Positions 26,860-36,627 of a stretch of DNA of 40,335 bases are shown here, piece after piece. Under the pieces are notes generated by a model. That model had not been told where the DNA came from, made no database searches, and saw nothing but the letters and a program-made list of their open reading frames with translations. How positions within the stretch are numbered: position 1 is the stretch's first letter; every line of letters begins with the position of its first letter. A program made the translations under genes and the position numbers. Origin of the DNA: an uncultured Bacteroidota bacterium (GTDB lineage Bacteria > Bacteroidota > Bacteroidia > Flavobacteriales > Flavobacteriaceae); contig CABZAE010000007.1 of assembly GCA_902523635.1 (NCBI GenBank), positions 1 through 40,335 on the forward strand. Direction: 5' to 3'.

Positions 26860-29800
26860 TAAAGCAAAAACAACAGCTAGTAAATTAAACTTAACCATTA
26901 CTGATAGCGGTGCAACTCAGAATCTAGACTATGTAGTCAGTGAGTTACAAAAAGTTAATACTTTGGCCGGTGGATCATCAGGGTTTAAAGATGGTGAGGG
27001 TAGTGATGCAAAGTTTGATAGACCTCACGGAATGGTTTCAGATGCGAGTGGAAACTTATATGTTGCTGACCATGAAAATAGAGTAATTAGAAAAATTACA
27101 CCTGCTGGTGTTGTTTCAACTTATGCTGGAAATGGAGAGTGGGGGCATGATGAACCATCTGGAAACAAGGCGGATGTACGTTTATCTCACCCAATGGGAA
27201 TTACATTTAACAATGCTGGAAATGAACTGTATTTTACAGAAACGGGAAGACAAAGAATTACCAAAATTGATGCTTCTGGAAATGTATCTGTAATCTCTGG
27301 AAACGGTCAACACGGAGATGGAGTTGGTAATAAGAATTCCTCTAGGTACGATGACCCCTCTAGTCTTGCTTTTGACAGCGCTGGAAACTTGTATGTTGCA
27401 GAATGGCAGAGAGTTAAGAAACTAGTTGTAGATGGATCAGGTAATTGGACATCAGAATATTTTATAGGTTCTGGATCATACGGTGAACAAGATGGTACCG
27501 GAGAGAACGCAAGTTTTAGAGGAATAAGAGGGATCGTTATTGACAAGTCTGGTAACGACGATGTGATGTATGTTGCTGATGAAAATTCAATAAGAAAAGT
27601 GACTTTGCCTGGTGGCGAAGTAACAACGTGGGCAAACACCAATAGAAACTGGGGTGATAACGATGGTACATTAGCATCTGCTCAAATGCAAAATATAAAG
27701 GCAATTTCTATTGACGCCTCAGCATCTTCGTTAACATTGTATATCGTGGATGAAAACAAACTAAAAAAGGTGACTAACGACGGGGTTGAGACTCTAGCAG
27801 GTGGTGATTATGGTTATGCCGACGGAGCCTTTGCTTCTGCCAAGTTTAGAGAACCTAAGGGGATAGCAATTAATTCCAATGGAATTCATATTGCGGACAC
27901 TTGGAATCATAAAATTAGAAAAATAGATCTTTTACCATCTATCACAATTCCTGCTGGCTCAACTACAGGATCATTAACTGTAACAGGACTAGATGATCAA
28001 TTATATGAAAGTAATGATGAGGCATTTACAATAGCTGTCCAGTCCGTTTCTAATGTTTCAAGTGCAGTGAATTCTTTCAGTGATATAGTCACTAAAGTAA
28101 TAAGTGACGAGTCTGCACCAACAATTAAATTGACTGCCAATGATGACGTGGTTGATGAGAAAGGTGGAACTGTTCAACTAGTTGTTAGCCTTGCTGATGC
28201 ATTTTCAAGTGCCAAGTCAGACATGAACGGATCTGATAAAGCTGATTACTACTATTTAGGTGAATACAATGGCTCTAAGTACTACGCATCTAAAAACCAA
28301 GATTCAGGGAGAAAATCATATTCTGATGCATTAAGCACTGCTAATACTTTAGGAGGCCAATTGGCTGTAATCACTTCTGCTGGTGAAAATGATTTTATTA
28401 CTTCAAAAATTTATGAAAAAGATCCTGAATACAACTACGACAACAGAGAATGGTTGAATCACTGGATAGGTCATAAGTACAATAACTCATCTGAAAAATG
28501 GGAGTGGACAAACGGTGCGGTTAGTGATTATACAAACTGGGGATGGGAGTACAATGAAGACTACATAGATAGATATTATACTCAAATTCGAGAAAGAGGA
28601 CTTTGGTTTAACCGCGAAAGCAATTGGCATTCTCAGTATGTAATTGAATTCTCTTCCGCTGTTTCAGATATCAATGCAAGTGCAGTCATTGAGTTTGGAG
28701 GAACCAGTGCAAATGATGGAACTGACTATACAACAAGTATCGGAGTACCAAATGCTGATCGAACAGTGACAATTCCAAAAGGTCAGTCTACAGCTACTAT
28801 AACTGTTACTGGCGTAGATGACAATCTTGATGAAGCGATTGAAACCATAACTGCTACGATGAAAACTCCATCTGAGGCCGTAATTGGTGCTGATTCAAAT
28901 TCGAATCCAATTAATAATACAGCTACCATATCGATCAGTGACGATGAATTACCAGCAGTCACGCTAGCTGTAGCTAGTAACACCATTGGTGAGGTAGCGG
29001 ATGCTCAAAATAGTATCAGCACAAGTACTACCATTACAGCAACGATTCAAAACGCAAAACTAAATCCAGTTGATATTTCACTTGATTTTACATCCTCAGG
29101 ATCTGGTATTGCATCATTTGGAGCTGACTTTGGATCCAATGATTTGAATAGAGTCACTACTTATGCAGGTGATGGAAATCACGGTTATTTGGATGGTGAT
29201 GCTGAAGAAGCTGAATTTTCAGATGATATGAAAAATGCAACCGTTGATGCTGCAGGAAACCTTTATATCGCTGATGGACATAACAACGTTATCAGAAAAG
29301 TTTCAACTGACGGTGAAGTGTCCACTTACGCTGGAACAGGCCAGCACTGGGGCAATGGTGATGTTGAATTGACTCCTGGCAATAAGCTAGAAAGAAGTTT
29401 AAGTAGACCTTACTCCGTAAAAATTAACGGATCTTACATGTATGTTGTTGAGAGAGATGCTCATCAGATTTCAAGAATAAACATGAGTACGGGTGTGCTT
29501 TCCAGATATGTTGGAAAACGACATGAAAATGGTGATGATAACGGAAATGAGACAGAGGCTAAATTTAATGGGCCTGTAGATATAGCTTTTGATTCAGACA
29601 ACCAAATGTATGTACTTGATCATGACAACACCAAGATTAGAAAAGTTGTAGATAATGGTACCAACCGAATTGTTACCGATTATGCAGGTAATGGAAACTG
29701 GGGTGATAGGGACGGTGATGCCTTAAGTGCTGAGCTCGGTGGACTACAAAGTATAGTAATTGATTCAAATGATAATATCTATGTTACTACATGGAATAGG

Positions 29801-32400
29801 GTAAGAAAAATTTCTGCTGATGGATCAACTGTAACCACGGTGGCTGGTGAGTGGCATGACTTTTCCGATGGATATGGAAGAAATGCCAGATTTAGAGATC
29901 CTCATGGTTTGGCTATTGATGAAAATGATAATATTTATATAGCTGACCAAGGTAACAACAGGATTAGAAAAATGTCTGAATTAGGAAATGTTTCTCAAGG
30001 ACCCAAGGTTGAGACAATTTCTGGAATTGATGAGTATGATTATCAGGACGGAACTGCTGACGAAGCTGCCTACAGAAGACCGATGTATGTAGCCTACCAT
30101 GCAGGATCACTGTATGTGGTGGATTCTGATGATAACAGAATTAGAAAAGTCCAATTGACACCAAAAATGACAATTCCAAGTGGACAAAACTCTGTAACAT
30201 ACAATTTAGAGGCAATTGATGATGTTGTATACGAAAATGACGAAACCATTAAATTTACTTCCAACACAATTGTTGGTGGAACTCTTGGAACAACGGATCC
30301 TGTCACTCTAACACTAAAAAGTGATGAATTGATCCCAAAAATTGAGCTGGATGCCGAAAATTTAGTTCTAAACGAAGCGGATGGAACACTTGAACTTGAA
30401 GTGTACCTTACCGATGCGGGTGGAGCAACCAGTTATTGGAAAGAAACTGAACTGCCTGCCGAAGCAGCAAATGATTATCAGTTTATGGGTGAGTTTGAAG
30501 GTCACAAGTACTATTTCTCTAGATACAGCTACAAGTGGAAAGATGCCAACCAGAATGCTCAGGATGTTGGTGGACAGTTACTTGTCATAGACAGTAAAGA
30601 AGAGAATGAGTTTATTAGCTCTATTATGATTCATAATGGTACATGGCTTGGAACCAAGAGAGAGGACGGAGATGCTTCTTGGTCCAATGTCTATGGAACA
30701 CTTGATTACACCAACTTTGAAAATAATAATGGTTATACGAACAACACTGGATACGCATTGACTTATGGTAATAAATGGTATGTTCATGGACCTGATGATT
30801 ACAGACATTTCATTTTGGAGTATGGTCCTGTAACATCCTCAGAACTACCATCTACTGTAAACATTGTGTTTGCTGATGACAGTACGGCAACCAAAGGTGA
30901 TACAGCCGATGGAACTGCTGATTACAAATCCTCAGCTGAAACGTTTACAATTCCAGCTGGAGCTCAAACTGCCACAGTTACACTAACTGGACTTCAAGAC
31001 ACAAATGAGGAACCTATTGAGGTTATAAAAGTTTCGATTGCTTCACCTTCAAATGTTGAGCTTGGAGCACAAACCGCTCTTGAAATTCAGGTCAAGGACG
31101 ATGAGAAGCCTGTTGTTTATTTTGAAGCTTCTTCTGATCAAATATCTGAGAATGGTGGAAAAGTAGTAATTCAAGCCAATCTTTCGAACGCTAAACTAGA
31201 TCCAACTACAATTACTTTGGGACTCGAAGGAACTTCAACACCACTTGAAGATTACAACATTTCATCGATCTTCAAATACTCTAGATTTACTGGAAAATTA
31301 GATGTGCCTGGAGCTAGAGAAGGTGTTGGATTGGAGTCACGTTTTACTTCTCCACTCATGCTTGCAAGAAACGTTGATGGCTCACTGTTAGTAACTGACA
31401 GAAATGCCCACGTAATTAACTCCATTGCTCTCGATGGGACTGTCAGTAAGCTTTTGGGAAGGACTTACAATTGTAGAGATGAAGTTGGAAGTGCAGATGA
31501 GGTAGGTATTTGTGATCCTAAACAAGTCGCAGTTGATAGCCAAGGTAATGTGTATTGGGGACGAGACAGACAAATTATGGGCTACAGTCCTAACACTGGA
31601 CAGGTATCCATAATTTTCGATGGTAATAATGGAGACATCGCAAATGTTGGGGGGATAACGGTACTAAAAGATGAAATCTATTATTCAGATAGGGATAAAC
31701 ATACAATTAGTAAATTACTTTGGAATGGTAGCTCTTATGAGTCTGTTGTTGTAGCAGGTCAATCTAACCAATATGCGAGTATGTGGAATTTCAACACCAA
31801 TCAGCCAAGAACTCTTCTCGAACCTAATTTTGATCAACCAACTTGGTTGACTGCAGATGAATCCAATAACAGAATAGTTGTTAATTATGGAGAACCTGAG
31901 TGGAACTGGGATCAATTGGGTAGAATCTCTATAGTGGATTTCAATGAAGGCACAGTCCGTGATATGCCTGGATTCCGAAGGTATGTTGAGGATGCAACTG
32001 GTCAGTGGCCAATGTTTGGAAAAGTAGATTTTGATTCGCAAGGGAACATGTATATTCCAGCAATGAATCTAAATGCAATTTACAAATTGAGCCCAAATCA
32101 AAATGGCATGTATTATTTGGGAGCTATTATCACAGATCAAAATATGGCATGGCCATCTTCAGTAGCAGTCAGTAATGGATCACTTTACGTTTCCAATTAC
32201 TATGGATTCACAGTAGATAAAGTTGGACTTGGAGCAACTATTGAAATCCCAGCTCAACAATACCTGGGTGAAATTACTTTAGATGCCTTCAAGGATCCAT
32301 GGTTTGAGGAAGATGAGACCATAGATATCAAAGTTGCCAACTTATCAAATGCGACTGTTGAGTCAAACGATATTGAAGTAGTCACAATACTTGAGTCAAC
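23740..32400 (+). repeat. Four tandem Calx-beta[CTLD]-Calx-beta[NHL] modules
   Basis: Eight Calx-beta domains lie in series. The odd ones are split by a C-type-lectin domain (about 23884-24310, 26130-26520, 28237-28660, 30470-30820). The even ones are split by an NHL propeller with ADxxNxxIRK-like repeats (about 24770-25770, 26950-27930, 29140-30160, 31265-32230). The insertion loop is constant for each guest. The lectin enters after the second strand, before the xxVxxxYxxS segment. The propeller enters between the GxDY segment and the IxIPAGxxxxxxT strand. The fourth Calx-beta is the one broken by the frameshift. Confidence 0.85.
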
Positions 32401-35400
32401 AAAACTAACATTGGTTCAAGACGCACCGTTTGAAGGAGTTGAGAATGGTAAAGTTAGTTGGGGTGATTATGACAAAGATGGAGATATGGACCTTGCCCTT
32501 ATGGGTCAATCGTCAACTGGGACCATAACTAATGTATATGTCAATAACAATGGAACATTTGAAAATACCAATCAAAACTTTACAAAGTTTATTGGTGGAG
32601 ATATTGAGTTTGTTGATGTCAATCAAGACGGTTATCTGGATGTAGCTGTTGCTGGTAATGCTGAAGGAAATGTAAGAAAAGCGGAATTGTACATTAATGA
32701 GGAAGGTAATTTCTTCTCAAAAATGGATGATTACAATGTTGAAGGTCTATCTCAATCTGATATGGAATGGGGTGACCTAGACAACGATGGAGATCCTGAC
32801 TTGATCATTGCTGGAATTGATAAAAATAATGAGTTCCAAACTTATTACTATACAAACCTTGGTGATTTTAACTTTTTAAACGAAGGATTATTCAATGAAG
32901 TTGGAATGATCAATGGAGAAATTGACATTGTTGATGCTGATCAAGATGGTGATAATGATTTATTTTCTACTGGAACTAAGGGTAGTACTCAAAACAGGCA
33001 GTTCCACAGTGGAAGAATAAAAAACACTTATTACCGTGAGGGATATGATGAGGATGTTGATTACAACAATTATGGATTCAATGTCAATTCTGGGTATATG
33101 AATGGAAATGCAGAGTATGCCGATTTAGATGGAGACGGTGAACTGGACTTCCTTGCAATTGGAGAGGATGAGAGTGGAAACATTGAGTTGCAAACCAATT
33201 TAGCTACGCTTAATATAAATATTTTTAAGCTAAAAAATGTAGACTTTGATTTTGCAGATTACAATAACGATGGTCAGAGTGACATGATAATCGCAGGGGA
33301 AGATCCAAATACTGGTGAAGCAAAAACTATGCTTTTTACAACATATCCTGCTTACTTTGGAAATCAGTATGGAATTATCAAATCTGATCTTCAAATTCAA
33401 GGACTTAGAGAAAGTAGTGTTGATTGGATTGATTATGATAAAGACGGCGATTTGGATCTGTTCTTAACTGGACTAGACGATAATGGTTTAGCAAAAGCTA
33501 TGCTTTACAAGGCTGATAACACCAACAATTTAAATACACCACCTAGCAAAATTACCAATCTAACAGCAACAGCTGATGAGTTTGGTACCGTTGAGTTCAA
33601 GTGGGATAAACCAACCGACAACTCATCTTCTGAGTTCAGGTACAGTATTAAAATTGGAACTGGTGAGGACAAAGATGAAGATTCGCCAACCTATGGTGAA
33701 TATTTCCTAGACAACATCATCTATTCAAATAGTAATGCAGAAACAGGTTCAACTTTAATTAATATACCTTCACTATCTACTCAAAACAGTAGAGAAGTTA
33801 TATTGAATCCTGGCACCTACTATGCTGCTGTTCAAGCAATTGATGGTGGTAACATGGGTGGACCATTCTCAGACACAATTAGTATCACACTAGATTATGA
33901 GTGGAAACTACTTAACCTGGGTGGAATAATTGATAGAAGGTTGATTCCAAGTGCCTCAACTCAGCTCGATTTCATGGATATGGATGGAGATGGAGATAAG
34001 GATTTGATAGCAACAAATCTCGGAATGGTGCCAAACAGAGAAAGAGGAGGTAATGATGTGCAACAACAAGCAATAAATGTTTATGCTTTTGACAATGAGG
34101 TATTTGTTCCTGTTTATTCTGCTCACTATGGAGAGTCTAATTTTGAATTTGGTGATTTCAACAATGATGGTCAGCAAGATGTTATTGTTGCGATTGAAGA
34201 AAATAGTGGAACCAGGCTCAGAATGTTCTTAAATACCAGAATTAGAGATGATGAGAGACAGGACGATCCTGATACACCACAAGACGAAAGTGTTTACAGA
34301 GAATTTTGGGATGAAGTTTATCCATTTGATAACAACAATGGTGAAGACTTTTTGCAAAGCGTTTACAACATTAAGTTTGCAATTAAAGATCTTGACAATG
34401 ATGGCCTTGTTGAAATAATTACAGCAGGTCAAAATTCGAAGCTAGCGAACGAAGCAACCACTGTAATGACGATGGTTTCAGTTGAGGATGTAGACGATCA
34501 ACCTGGAATTGGATTTAGTGATTTTAAAATGTCCGAAAAAAGAAGCGTTGTTGATGAAGGTATGCTGGATAATCTAAGCTTTGCATCCTACGATTTTGGT
34601 GATATTGATAATGATGGAGATTATGACTTCTTAATTTCTGGATACTCGTTTGATGGTTACAAAACTCTTCTTTTTGAAAATAAAAGGAAAAAAGACGAGA
34701 ATGGAGTTGCTGTTGTTCCTGTTGAGGTTTATTATGAAGAAGTTGATAATGATTTTGTTTCTGTGAAAGAGGGAACTGCTGATTTTGTAGACTTTGATGC
34801 TGATGGTAAATTGGATGTTTTGTTCAGCGGACAATCTTCAAACGGAGATTTAGTTAAAGCTTATTCAAATACTGATAACGGATATGTTGACCTTGATGTG
34901 GGATTACCTGCAGTTAGAAATGGTCGATTTGTGTTTGGAGACTTTGACAGTAATGGATTCAAAGATGTCCTTTACTCTGGAACAGTCAGTGGAGTTGGAA
35001 AAGTTACCAAGATCAACACTTGGATACCCGAAACAGGTAAAATGATAGATTCAGGATATGATCTTTCTGATTATGAACAAGCCAATATGGGAGTTGCAGA
35101 TTTTGATGGTGATTTGGATGCTGATGTTGTAATCACCGGAAAAAATAGCAATTGGAACAACAACGGAAGTTGGATGGATCAATATATTTCTGATATTCTC
35201 ATTAATGTTAGAGGTTTTGCAGGACCAGATGACAGTAGTGGAGGTATTGCTAATGACGGCTCAGGTGATGCACTTGAAAGTGGACCACTTAAAAAGTCCG
35301 TTGGTAGCAAAAAGGTTTATGGATTAAACGCCAGACCTCTTCCACCAACCAACGTTGAATTCCAAAGATCAAGGCTTCAGGCATTCAACCCTGTTGATGA

Positions 35401-36622
35401 CAATGGAGATGGAAACTTAACGTCATCTAGAGCTGAATCCTCTGAGAATTCAAATTATGAGGAAGGATTGTTTGAAATGGTTATCAGTTGGAGAGGAGCT
35501 GTAGACATTGCTTTAGATGGTCAACAAACACCGGCTGAGGGTCTAACCTATTCAATGCGAATTGGAACATCTCCAGGTGCTTCGGATATAATGGCTCCAG
35601 GAGCTGATGTTGATGGAGTTAAAGCAGCTGCTGATCCAGGAAACGTTGAAAACAACTTACAATGGAAGATCAATGTTCCACAAGGTGATTACTATGTTGC
35701 AATTCAATCAATTGATGCTAGTTTTGTTGGTTCTAAGTTTACTGAGGAACAGAAATATACTGTTACATCTGCCTTCAAGCTTGGAGATTCCAACGGAGAT
35801 GATGGTGTCAATGTGTTGGACTTGACTACCAATTTGGATTACATCCTCGGAAACAATCCGTCTGTGTTTGTTAGTGAGGTTGCAGATGTTAATGATGATG
35901 GAAACATCGATGTAACGGATATTTCAGCGATTGTCAATATTATACTGAATGGTAACGCTGGTATTTCCAAAGATTCTAATTATGACCCATATGATTGGGA
36001 GTATTACTCTAACAAACCAATTGGGGATGCTTCTCTAGTACTCACAAAGGGTAGGGTTTATTTAGAAAATGACAAGCCAGTAACATCACTACAATTCTCA
36101 ATGGATGCAACTGTTGATTATGAATTGTCATCAAAACTTGAAGGTCTCAATATTGTAGATTTTGTAGAGGATGGTAAGAGAACATTCTTGATATATAGCT
36201 ATGATAACAAACCAATTGACCAGTTAACTGATGTTATATTTGAATATATTGATGTAAATGAAAATGACAATTTTGAAATCACTAACATGCGATCAGGTAC
36301 TGCTGGAGGATTGGTATTGGATGTTAAATTCTTGGATGAGTCCTTCTTTGACGCTTTAGCGGATCCAATTAAAATGTATCCAAATCCAGCAAGTTCAAAT
36401 GTAAATATCTTGACTGATGTAACAACTGAGTTAGAAACGTTGAGCGTTAATATTTACAATGTACTTGGGGTTTCAGTTTATCAAACCACAATTGAGTCAA
36501 TGGGTAGATTAAACGATTTGGATGTAAGTATGTTGGCATCTGGTGTCTACACTGTTCAAGTGAAGATGATAACAAAAGGTAAAGAAGAAATAAAGAGCGT
36601 ACATAAGCTAATCAAGAAATAG
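26780..36622 (+). CDS. Giant T9SS-type surface adhesin, C-terminal part (frameshifted)
   Basis: The 3,280-residue frame carries the rest of the giant protein. Its apparent N terminus is not a signal peptide; homology to the Calx-beta fold only begins at ITATSDKAK (about 26842), so the first 20 codons are a wrong-frame artefact. Domains in order: Calx-beta hosts 4-8 with two lectin and three NHL inserts (to about 32400), FG-GAP/VCBS repeats with DxDxDGDxD motifs (about 32440-33530), FN3-like (33535-33890), more FG-GAP (33900-35215), a second FN3-like with an acidic insert (35335-35770), a two-repeat dockerin (35783-35957), a cohesin-like module (about 36020-36340), and a type A T9SS sorting tail (from KMYPNPAS to the final VHKLIKK). 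Without the upstream signal peptide this part could not be exported. A one-base indel near 26842 would restore a single protein. Confidence 0.9.
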   Translation: MMRLPLLHGHSTLLMTMEMETITATSDKAKTTASKLNLTITDSGATQNLDYVVSELQKVNTLAGGSSGFKDGEGSDAKFDRPHGMVSDASGNLYVADHENRVIRKITPAGVVSTYAGNGEWGHDEPSGNKADVRLSHPMGITFNNAGNELYFTETGRQRITKIDASGNVSVISGNGQHGDGVGNKNSSRYDDPSSLAFDSAGNLYVAEWQRVKKLVVDGSGNWTSEYFIGSGSYGEQDGTGENASFRGIRGIVIDKSGNDDVMYVADENSIRKVTLPGGEVTTWANTNRNWGDNDGTLASAQMQNIKAISIDASASSLTLYIVDENKLKKVTNDGVETLAGGDYGYADGAFASAKFREPKGIAINSNGIHIADTWNHKIRKIDLLPSITIPAGSTTGSLTVTGLDDQLYESNDEAFTIAVQSVSNVSSAVNSFSDIVTKVISDESAPTIKLTANDDVVDEKGGTVQLVVSLADAFSSAKSDMNGSDKADYYYLGEYNGSKYYASKNQDSGRKSYSDALSTANTLGGQLAVITSAGENDFITSKIYEKDPEYNYDNREWLNHWIGHKYNNSSEKWEWTNGAVSDYTNWGWEYNEDYIDRYYTQIRERGLWFNRESNWHSQYVIEFSSAVSDINASAVIEFGGTSANDGTDYTTSIGVPNADRTVTIPKGQSTATITVTGVDDNLDEAIETITATMKTPSEAVIGADSNSNPINNTATISISDDELPAVTLAVASNTIGEVADAQNSISTSTTITATIQNAKLNPVDISLDFTSSGSGIASFGADFGSNDLNRVTTYAGDGNHGYLDGDAEEAEFSDDMKNATVDAAGNLYIADGHNNVIRKVSTDGEVSTYAGTGQHWGNGDVELTPGNKLERSLSRPYSVKINGSYMYVVERDAHQISRINMSTGVLSRYVGKRHENGDDNGNETEAKFNGPVDIAFDSDNQMYVLDHDNTKIRKVVDNGTNRIVTDYAGNGNWGDRDGDALSAELGGLQSIVIDSNDNIYVTTWNRVRKISADGSTVTTVAGEWHDFSDGYGRNARFRDPHGLAIDENDNIYIADQGNNRIRKMSELGNVSQGPKVETISGIDEYDYQDGTADEAAYRRPMYVAYHAGSLYVVDSDDNRIRKVQLTPKMTIPSGQNSVTYNLEAIDDVVYENDETIKFTSNTIVGGTLGTTDPVTLTLKSDELIPKIELDAENLVLNEADGTLELEVYLTDAGGATSYWKETELPAEAANDYQFMGEFEGHKYYFSRYSYKWKDANQNAQDVGGQLLVIDSKEENEFISSIMIHNGTWLGTKREDGDASWSNVYGTLDYTNFENNNGYTNNTGYALTYGNKWYVHGPDDYRHFILEYGPVTSSELPSTVNIVFADDSTATKGDTADGTADYKSSAETFTIPAGAQTATVTLTGLQDTNEEPIEVIKVSIASPSNVELGAQTALEIQVKDDEKPVVYFEASSDQISENGGKVVIQANLSNAKLDPTTITLGLEGTSTPLEDYNISSIFKYSRFTGKLDVPGAREGVGLESRFTSPLMLARNVDGSLLVTDRNAHVINSIALDGTVSKLLGRTYNCRDEVGSADEVGICDPKQVAVDSQGNVYWGRDRQIMGYSPNTGQVSIIFDGNNGDIANVGGITVLKDEIYYSDRDKHTISKLLWNGSSYESVVVAGQSNQYASMWNFNTNQPRTLLEPNFDQPTWLTADESNNRIVVNYGEPEWNWDQLGRISIVDFNEGTVRDMPGFRRYVEDATGQWPMFGKVDFDSQGNMYIPAMNLNAIYKLSPNQNGMYYLGAIITDQNMAWPSSVAVSNGSLYVSNYYGFTVDKVGLGATIEIPAQQYLGEITLDAFKDPWFEEDETIDIKVANLSNATVESNDIEVVTILESTKLTLVQDAPFEGVENGKVSWGDYDKDGDMDLALMGQSSTGTITNVYVNNNGTFENTNQNFTKFIGGDIEFVDVNQDGYLDVAVAGNAEGNVRKAELYINEEGNFFSKMDDYNVEGLSQSDMEWGDLDNDGDPDLIIAGIDKNNEFQTYYYTNLGDFNFLNEGLFNEVGMINGEIDIVDADQDGDNDLFSTGTKGSTQNRQFHSGRIKNTYYREGYDEDVDYNNYGFNVNSGYMNGNAEYADLDGDGELDFLAIGEDESGNIELQTNLATLNINIFKLKNVDFDFADYNNDGQSDMIIAGEDPNTGEAKTMLFTTYPAYFGNQYGIIKSDLQIQGLRESSVDWIDYDKDGDLDLFLTGLDDNGLAKAMLYKADNTNNLNTPPSKITNLTATADEFGTVEFKWDKPTDNSSSEFRYSIKIGTGEDKDEDSPTYGEYFLDNIIYSNSNAETGSTLINIPSLSTQNSREVILNPGTYYAAVQAIDGGNMGGPFSDTISITLDYEWKLLNLGGIIDRRLIPSASTQLDFMDMDGDGDKDLIATNLGMVPNRERGGNDVQQQAINVYAFDNEVFVPVYSAHYGESNFEFGDFNNDGQQDVIVAIEENSGTRLRMFLNTRIRDDERQDDPDTPQDESVYREFWDEVYPFDNNNGEDFLQSVYNIKFAIKDLDNDGLVEIITAGQNSKLANEATTVMTMVSVEDVDDQPGIGFSDFKMSEKRSVVDEGMLDNLSFASYDFGDIDNDGDYDFLISGYSFDGYKTLLFENKRKKDENGVAVVPVEVYYEEVDNDFVSVKEGTADFVDFDADGKLDVLFSGQSSNGDLVKAYSNTDNGYVDLDVGLPAVRNGRFVFGDFDSNGFKDVLYSGTVSGVGKVTKINTWIPETGKMIDSGYDLSDYEQANMGVADFDGDLDADVVITGKNSNWNNNGSWMDQYISDILINVRGFAGPDDSSGGIANDGSGDALESGPLKKSVGSKKVYGLNARPLPPTNVEFQRSRLQAFNPVDDNGDGNLTSSRAESSENSNYEEGLFEMVISWRGAVDIALDGQQTPAEGLTYSMRIGTSPGASDIMAPGADVDGVKAAADPGNVENNLQWKINVPQGDYYVAIQSIDASFVGSKFTEEQKYTVTSAFKLGDSNGDDGVNVLDLTTNLDYILGNNPSVFVSEVADVNDDGNIDVTDISAIVNIILNGNAGISKDSNYDPYDWEYYSNKPIGDASLVLTKGRVYLENDKPVTSLQFSMDATVDYELSSKLEGLNIVDFVEDGKRTFLIYSYDNKPIDQLTDVIFEYIDVNENDNFEITNMRSGTAGGLVLDVKFLDESFFDALADPIKMYPNPASSNVNILTDVTTELETLSVNIYNVLGVSVYQTTIESMGRLNDLDVSMLASGVYTVQVKMITKGKEEIKSVHKLIKK
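26805..26841 (+). repeat. 37-bp exact repeat, copy 1 (at the frameshift)
   Basis: The 37 bases are identical to 35380-35416 and encode AFNPVDDNGDGN in the upstream frame. The frame change occurs immediately after the last shared base. Flanking sequence of the two copies is unrelated. Confidence 0.95.
35380..35416 (+). repeat. 37-bp exact repeat, copy 2 (inside the second FN3-like domain)
   Basis: Identical to 26805-26841 and read in the same codon phase (AFNPVDDNGDGN), but here the reading frame stays open. It sits in a segment of about 25 extra residues compared with the first FN3-like domain at 33535-33890. Confidence 0.95.
35783..35957 (+). other. Dockerin type I-like domain of the giant protein
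   Basis: Two calcium-binding F-hand repeats are present: DSNGDDGVNVLD followed by a helix (LTTNLDYILG), and DVNDDGNIDVTD followed by ISAIVNIIL. Both carry every canonical Asp/Asn/Gly ligand position of dockerin loops. Dockerins bind cohesins; a cohesin-like module follows in the same chain and three more are encoded in the next gene. Confidence 0.88.
36374..36619 (+). other. T9SS type A C-terminal sorting signal of the giant protein
   Basis: The segment opens with KMYPNPASSNVNI, has the middle motif SVNIYNVLGVSVYQ, and ends LASGVYTVQVKM then a basic terminus with VHKLIKK. This is the pattern of Por-secretion tails recognised by the T9SS. The machinery for it is encoded immediately upstream (gldKLMN). 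Confidence 0.93.
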
Positions 36623-36627
36623 ATTAG

